The notes below the pieces were generated by a model that was given only the letters and a program-made list of their open reading frames with translations, made no database searches and had not been told where the DNA came from. Made by a program: the position numbers and the translations under genes. This document shows, piece by piece, positions 7,014 through 8,642 of a stretch of 8,642 bases of DNA (within the stretch, counting starts at the first letter, position 1; each line of letters starts with the position of its first letter). The DNA comes from an uncultured Ruminococcus sp. (GTDB lineage Bacteria > Bacillota > Clostridia > Oscillospirales > Ruminococcaceae): contig CAMHMM010000068.1 in NCBI GenBank assembly GCA_946186215.1, positions 1 through 8,642 on the forward strand, in the 5' to 3' direction.

Positions 7014-8310
7014 GTGATACACCATATTCCATGCATTTGATAATGAACCTTTCTGCTGTAGTGATATCGGAAAGAAAATTGAGATGAGGAAATCCCGCAT
7101 AGTGCCTGTCACTTACATGGCAGCAGTCCCATTCTCTGCCGTCGGGTTTTACCGCGTGAAATCCGTTCCCGTTGTCTGTACTGTCATAATAATGAAATTC
7201 ATGGGCTTTTATGCTTTCGCCATTTTTGCAGAGCAGGTTGTCGGTCTGTGCAGTCATGGTGATGTATCCGAAACGCACAAGACGGTCTGCCGAGCGAACT
7301 CTTCCATGAATAACTCCTGCCATTTTGAACAGTCCGTCTGCATCCATCTCATCATGAAGGTACATAAAGCCGCCGCATTCAGCGATATAGGGCAGCCCGT
7401 CGGATATACGGCTTCGTATGCTGTCAAGCATTGAATGATTTTCCGAAAGCTGTTTTGCATAAAGCTCCGGATATCCGCCTGTGAGTATAAGTCCGTCACA
7501 TTCAGGAAGACGGCTGTCCCTTAACGGGGAGAAATATCTGATCGTACAGCCCATTTTCTCAAGAAGCTCCATACATTCCTCATATATAAAGCAGAAGGCC
7601 TCATCCCGTGAAACGGAAATAACAGGCGAGCCGATCTTTTTAATTTCGGGTGGCGTAAAGGCAGAAAGTACGGAATCCAGCGCAAGCAGCTTATCGAGGA
7701 GAATGTTTTCAGAAGCCGCCTCACCGATGACTTGCAGTTTATCCCTGATATCGTTTATACTGTCCGGAGTTACAAGTCCCAGCCGTCTGCTTTCCACCGA
7801 TGGCAGTCCCGGCGGAAGACAGCCGAAATATGTCGTATCGTTTTCCCTGCACAGCCTTTGTGCAAGAGGTATCAGCTTTGGCGGCAAACGGTTGAAAATA
7901 AATCCCGCTATCCGGTTTGGGCGGTAGTGCAGAAAGCCGTTCATGACAGCACCTATTGAATCACTCATGCCGTTACAGTCGATCACTATTACAGCGGGAG
8001 TTTCGGTGATCATGGAAATATGATGCGCCGAGCCGTCATTGCCGTCATAAAATCCCATGACACCCTCGATCACGACAGTGCCCTTTTCGCGGCTTATCAT
8101 GCAGTTTATCATATCAGGACTCAGCATAAATCCGTCAAGGTTATGGCATCGTACTCCCTGAACAAGCCTGTGGAACATTGGATCGATGTAATCAGGGCCG
8201 CATTTGAACGCTGTGACATCTCGTTGCTTTGCAAGCGCATGAAGTATGCCGCATACAACGGTGGTCTTGCCGCACCCGCTGTGTGTGCCTGCGATGATGA
8301 ATTTATTCAT
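6979..8310 (-). CDS. cbiA: Cobyrinate a,c-diamide synthase CbiA
   Basis: This 443-residue protein amidates the a and c side chains of cobyrinate using ATP and glutamine. It has normal CbiA length. The N-terminal ATPase domain contains the P-loop GTHSGCGKTT (residues 8-17), FKCGPDYIDPMFH (35-47) and VIEGVMGFYDG (80-90), all diagnostic of CbiA against CobQ. The C-terminal glutamine amidotransferase domain contains LILTGGYPELYA (274-285), the nucleophile Cys312 in AECGGFMYL, KAHEFHYYDS (368-377) and the catalytic His409 in YAGFPHLNFLS. The ATG at 8310 overlaps the preceding cbiT stop by 8 nt and has only a weak upstream AAGGG, so coupling is likely. The last 11 residues after MEYGVS are polar and poorly conserved in appearance; they lie over the cobT start, so that DNA is read in two frames. 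Confidence 0.97.
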   Translation of the reverse strand: MNKFIIAGTHSGCGKTTVVCGILHALAKQRDVTAFKCGPDYIDPMFHRLVQGVRCHNLDGFMLSPDMINCMISREKGTVVIEGVMGFYDGNDGSAHHISMITETPAVIVIDCNGMSDSIGAVMNGFLHYRPNRIAGFIFNRLPPKLIPLAQRLCRENDTTYFGCLPPGLPSVESRRLGLVTPDSINDIRDKLQVIGEAASENILLDKLLALDSVLSAFTPPEIKKIGSPVISVSRDEAFCFIYEECMELLEKMGCTIRYFSPLRDSRLPECDGLILTGGYPELYAKQLSENHSMLDSIRSRISDGLPYIAECGGFMYLHDEMDADGLFKMAGVIHGRVRSADRLVRFGYITMTAQTDNLLCKNGESIKAHEFHYYDSTDNGNGFHAVKPDGREWDCCHVSDRHYAGFPHLNFLSDITTAERFIIKCMEYGVSHGQDKADHRNG

Positions 8311-8642
8311 GATGTCTGCCCTTTATTATAAATATTGGTGTGAGAGGTTCGAGCATCATGAGCCCCGCAATTGTTTTTGTGCGGTCTGCGTGTATCTGTG
8401 TCACATCACAGCCACCGTATTTTTCAAATGCGCTCACAGCCGCAGTAAGTGTGTCTATAGTCGCAGCATTTACAATTATATCCGCGCAGGGGTTCACACT
8501 GTATATATAGTTGATAATTTCTTCTGTTCTGTCGCCGCTGCCTCCGATGAATACCTTGTCGGGCGCGGGAAACTGCCCGAGAATATCAGGGCATTCTCCC
8601 GCTGCGGTGATGATATTGTCGCAGGAAAAACGGCGGGCATTA
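8303..8642 (-). CDS. cbiT: Cobalt-precorrin-6B C15-methyltransferase (decarboxylating) CbiT, C-terminal part (cut by window edge)
   Basis: I read the frame by hand from the window edge to the TAA at 8305-8303: 112 residues, with no start inside. CbiT methylates C-15 and decarboxylates the C-12 acetate of cobalt-precorrin-6B (or of cobalt-precorrin-7, depending on step order). The visible part has NARRFSCDNI, then AGECPDIL, then FPAPDKVFIGGSG (residues 24-36) and VNAATIDTLTAAV (57-69). This is the C-terminal half of the CbiT methyltransferase fold. The tail LTPIFIIKG (100-108) matches the family's typical NPVFII-like ending. The SAM-binding glycine-rich loop would lie upstream, outside the window. 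In many Firmicutes CbiT is fused behind CbiE; this fragment cannot show whether that is so here. An internal GTG at 8497 is not the real start, because family similarity continues upstream of it. It overlaps cbiA by 8 nt. Confidence 0.92.
   Translation of the reverse strand, partial: NARRFSCDNIITAAGECPDILGQFPAPDKVFIGGSGDRTEEIINYIYSVNPCADIIVNAATIDTLTAAVSAFEKYGGCDVTQIHADRTKTIAGLMMLEPLTPIFIIKGRHHE

Noticed and set aside
7014..7112. N-terminal extension of CobT from 7112, with a hydrophobic stretch resembling a signal or membrane segment
   Set aside because: CobT is a cytoplasmic enzyme of about 350 residues. The extension is the shadow of the CbiA coding sequence in another frame.
1..8642. Search for a cobalamin riboswitch, intrinsic terminators, tRNAs, insertion sequences or CRISPR repeats
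   Set aside because: Coding genes fill the window, and no spacer long enough for such elements exists. I saw no repeat array or mobile-element sequence.

Overview
The window is one stretch of a cobalamin (vitamin B12) biosynthesis operon. Eleven genes, two of them cut by the window edges, all lie on the minus strand and leave no non-coding space. The cbi-type set (CbiT, CbiA, CbiB, CbiP, CbiC) points to the anaerobic, early-cobalt-insertion pathway. Strong AGGAGG/AAAGGAG ribosome binding sites, a GC content that looks to be in the high 40s by eye, and clostridial-looking CobU, CobT and CobS sequences suggest a strictly anaerobic Firmicute. Ruminococcaceae/Oscillospiraceae is my best guess, but there is no taxonomic marker here to prove it.

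In transcription order (high to low coordinates) the genes are: the C-terminal end of CbiT (8642-8303, 5' part missing); CbiA (8310-6979); CobT (7013-5964); CobU (5967-5449); CobS (5455-4679); a short 124-residue CobU-family protein (4677-4303); CobC-type phosphatase (4306-3749); CbiB (3752-2796); CobD (2799-1777); CbiP/CobQ (1784-318); and the N-terminal 107 residues of CbiC (321-1, 3' part missing). Nine of the ten junctions overlap (4, 4, 4, 4, 4, 7, 8, 8 and 35 nt) and the tenth has a 1-nt gap, so translation is probably coupled along the whole message. No promoter, riboswitch or terminator is visible; any control region must lie outside the window.

The genes cover three parts of the pathway. 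CbiT and CbiC act on the corrin ring. CbiA and CbiP amidate the ring side chains. CobD and CbiB make and attach the aminopropanol linker. CobU, CobT, CobC and CobS assemble the nucleotide loop. No cob(I)yrinate adenosyltransferase and no lower-ligand synthesis gene is present in this segment.

This is mostly a conventional pathway operon and I do not see a new system. The main oddity is a pair of CobU-family genes on either side of cobS. The full-length one has Arg in place of the P-loop Lys and Ser-Gln where many family members have Asn-Glu. The short one has an intact P-loop but lacks about 50 central residues, including the region that normally carries the guanylylated His. A division of the two CobU activities between them is a testable inference, not something the sequence proves.
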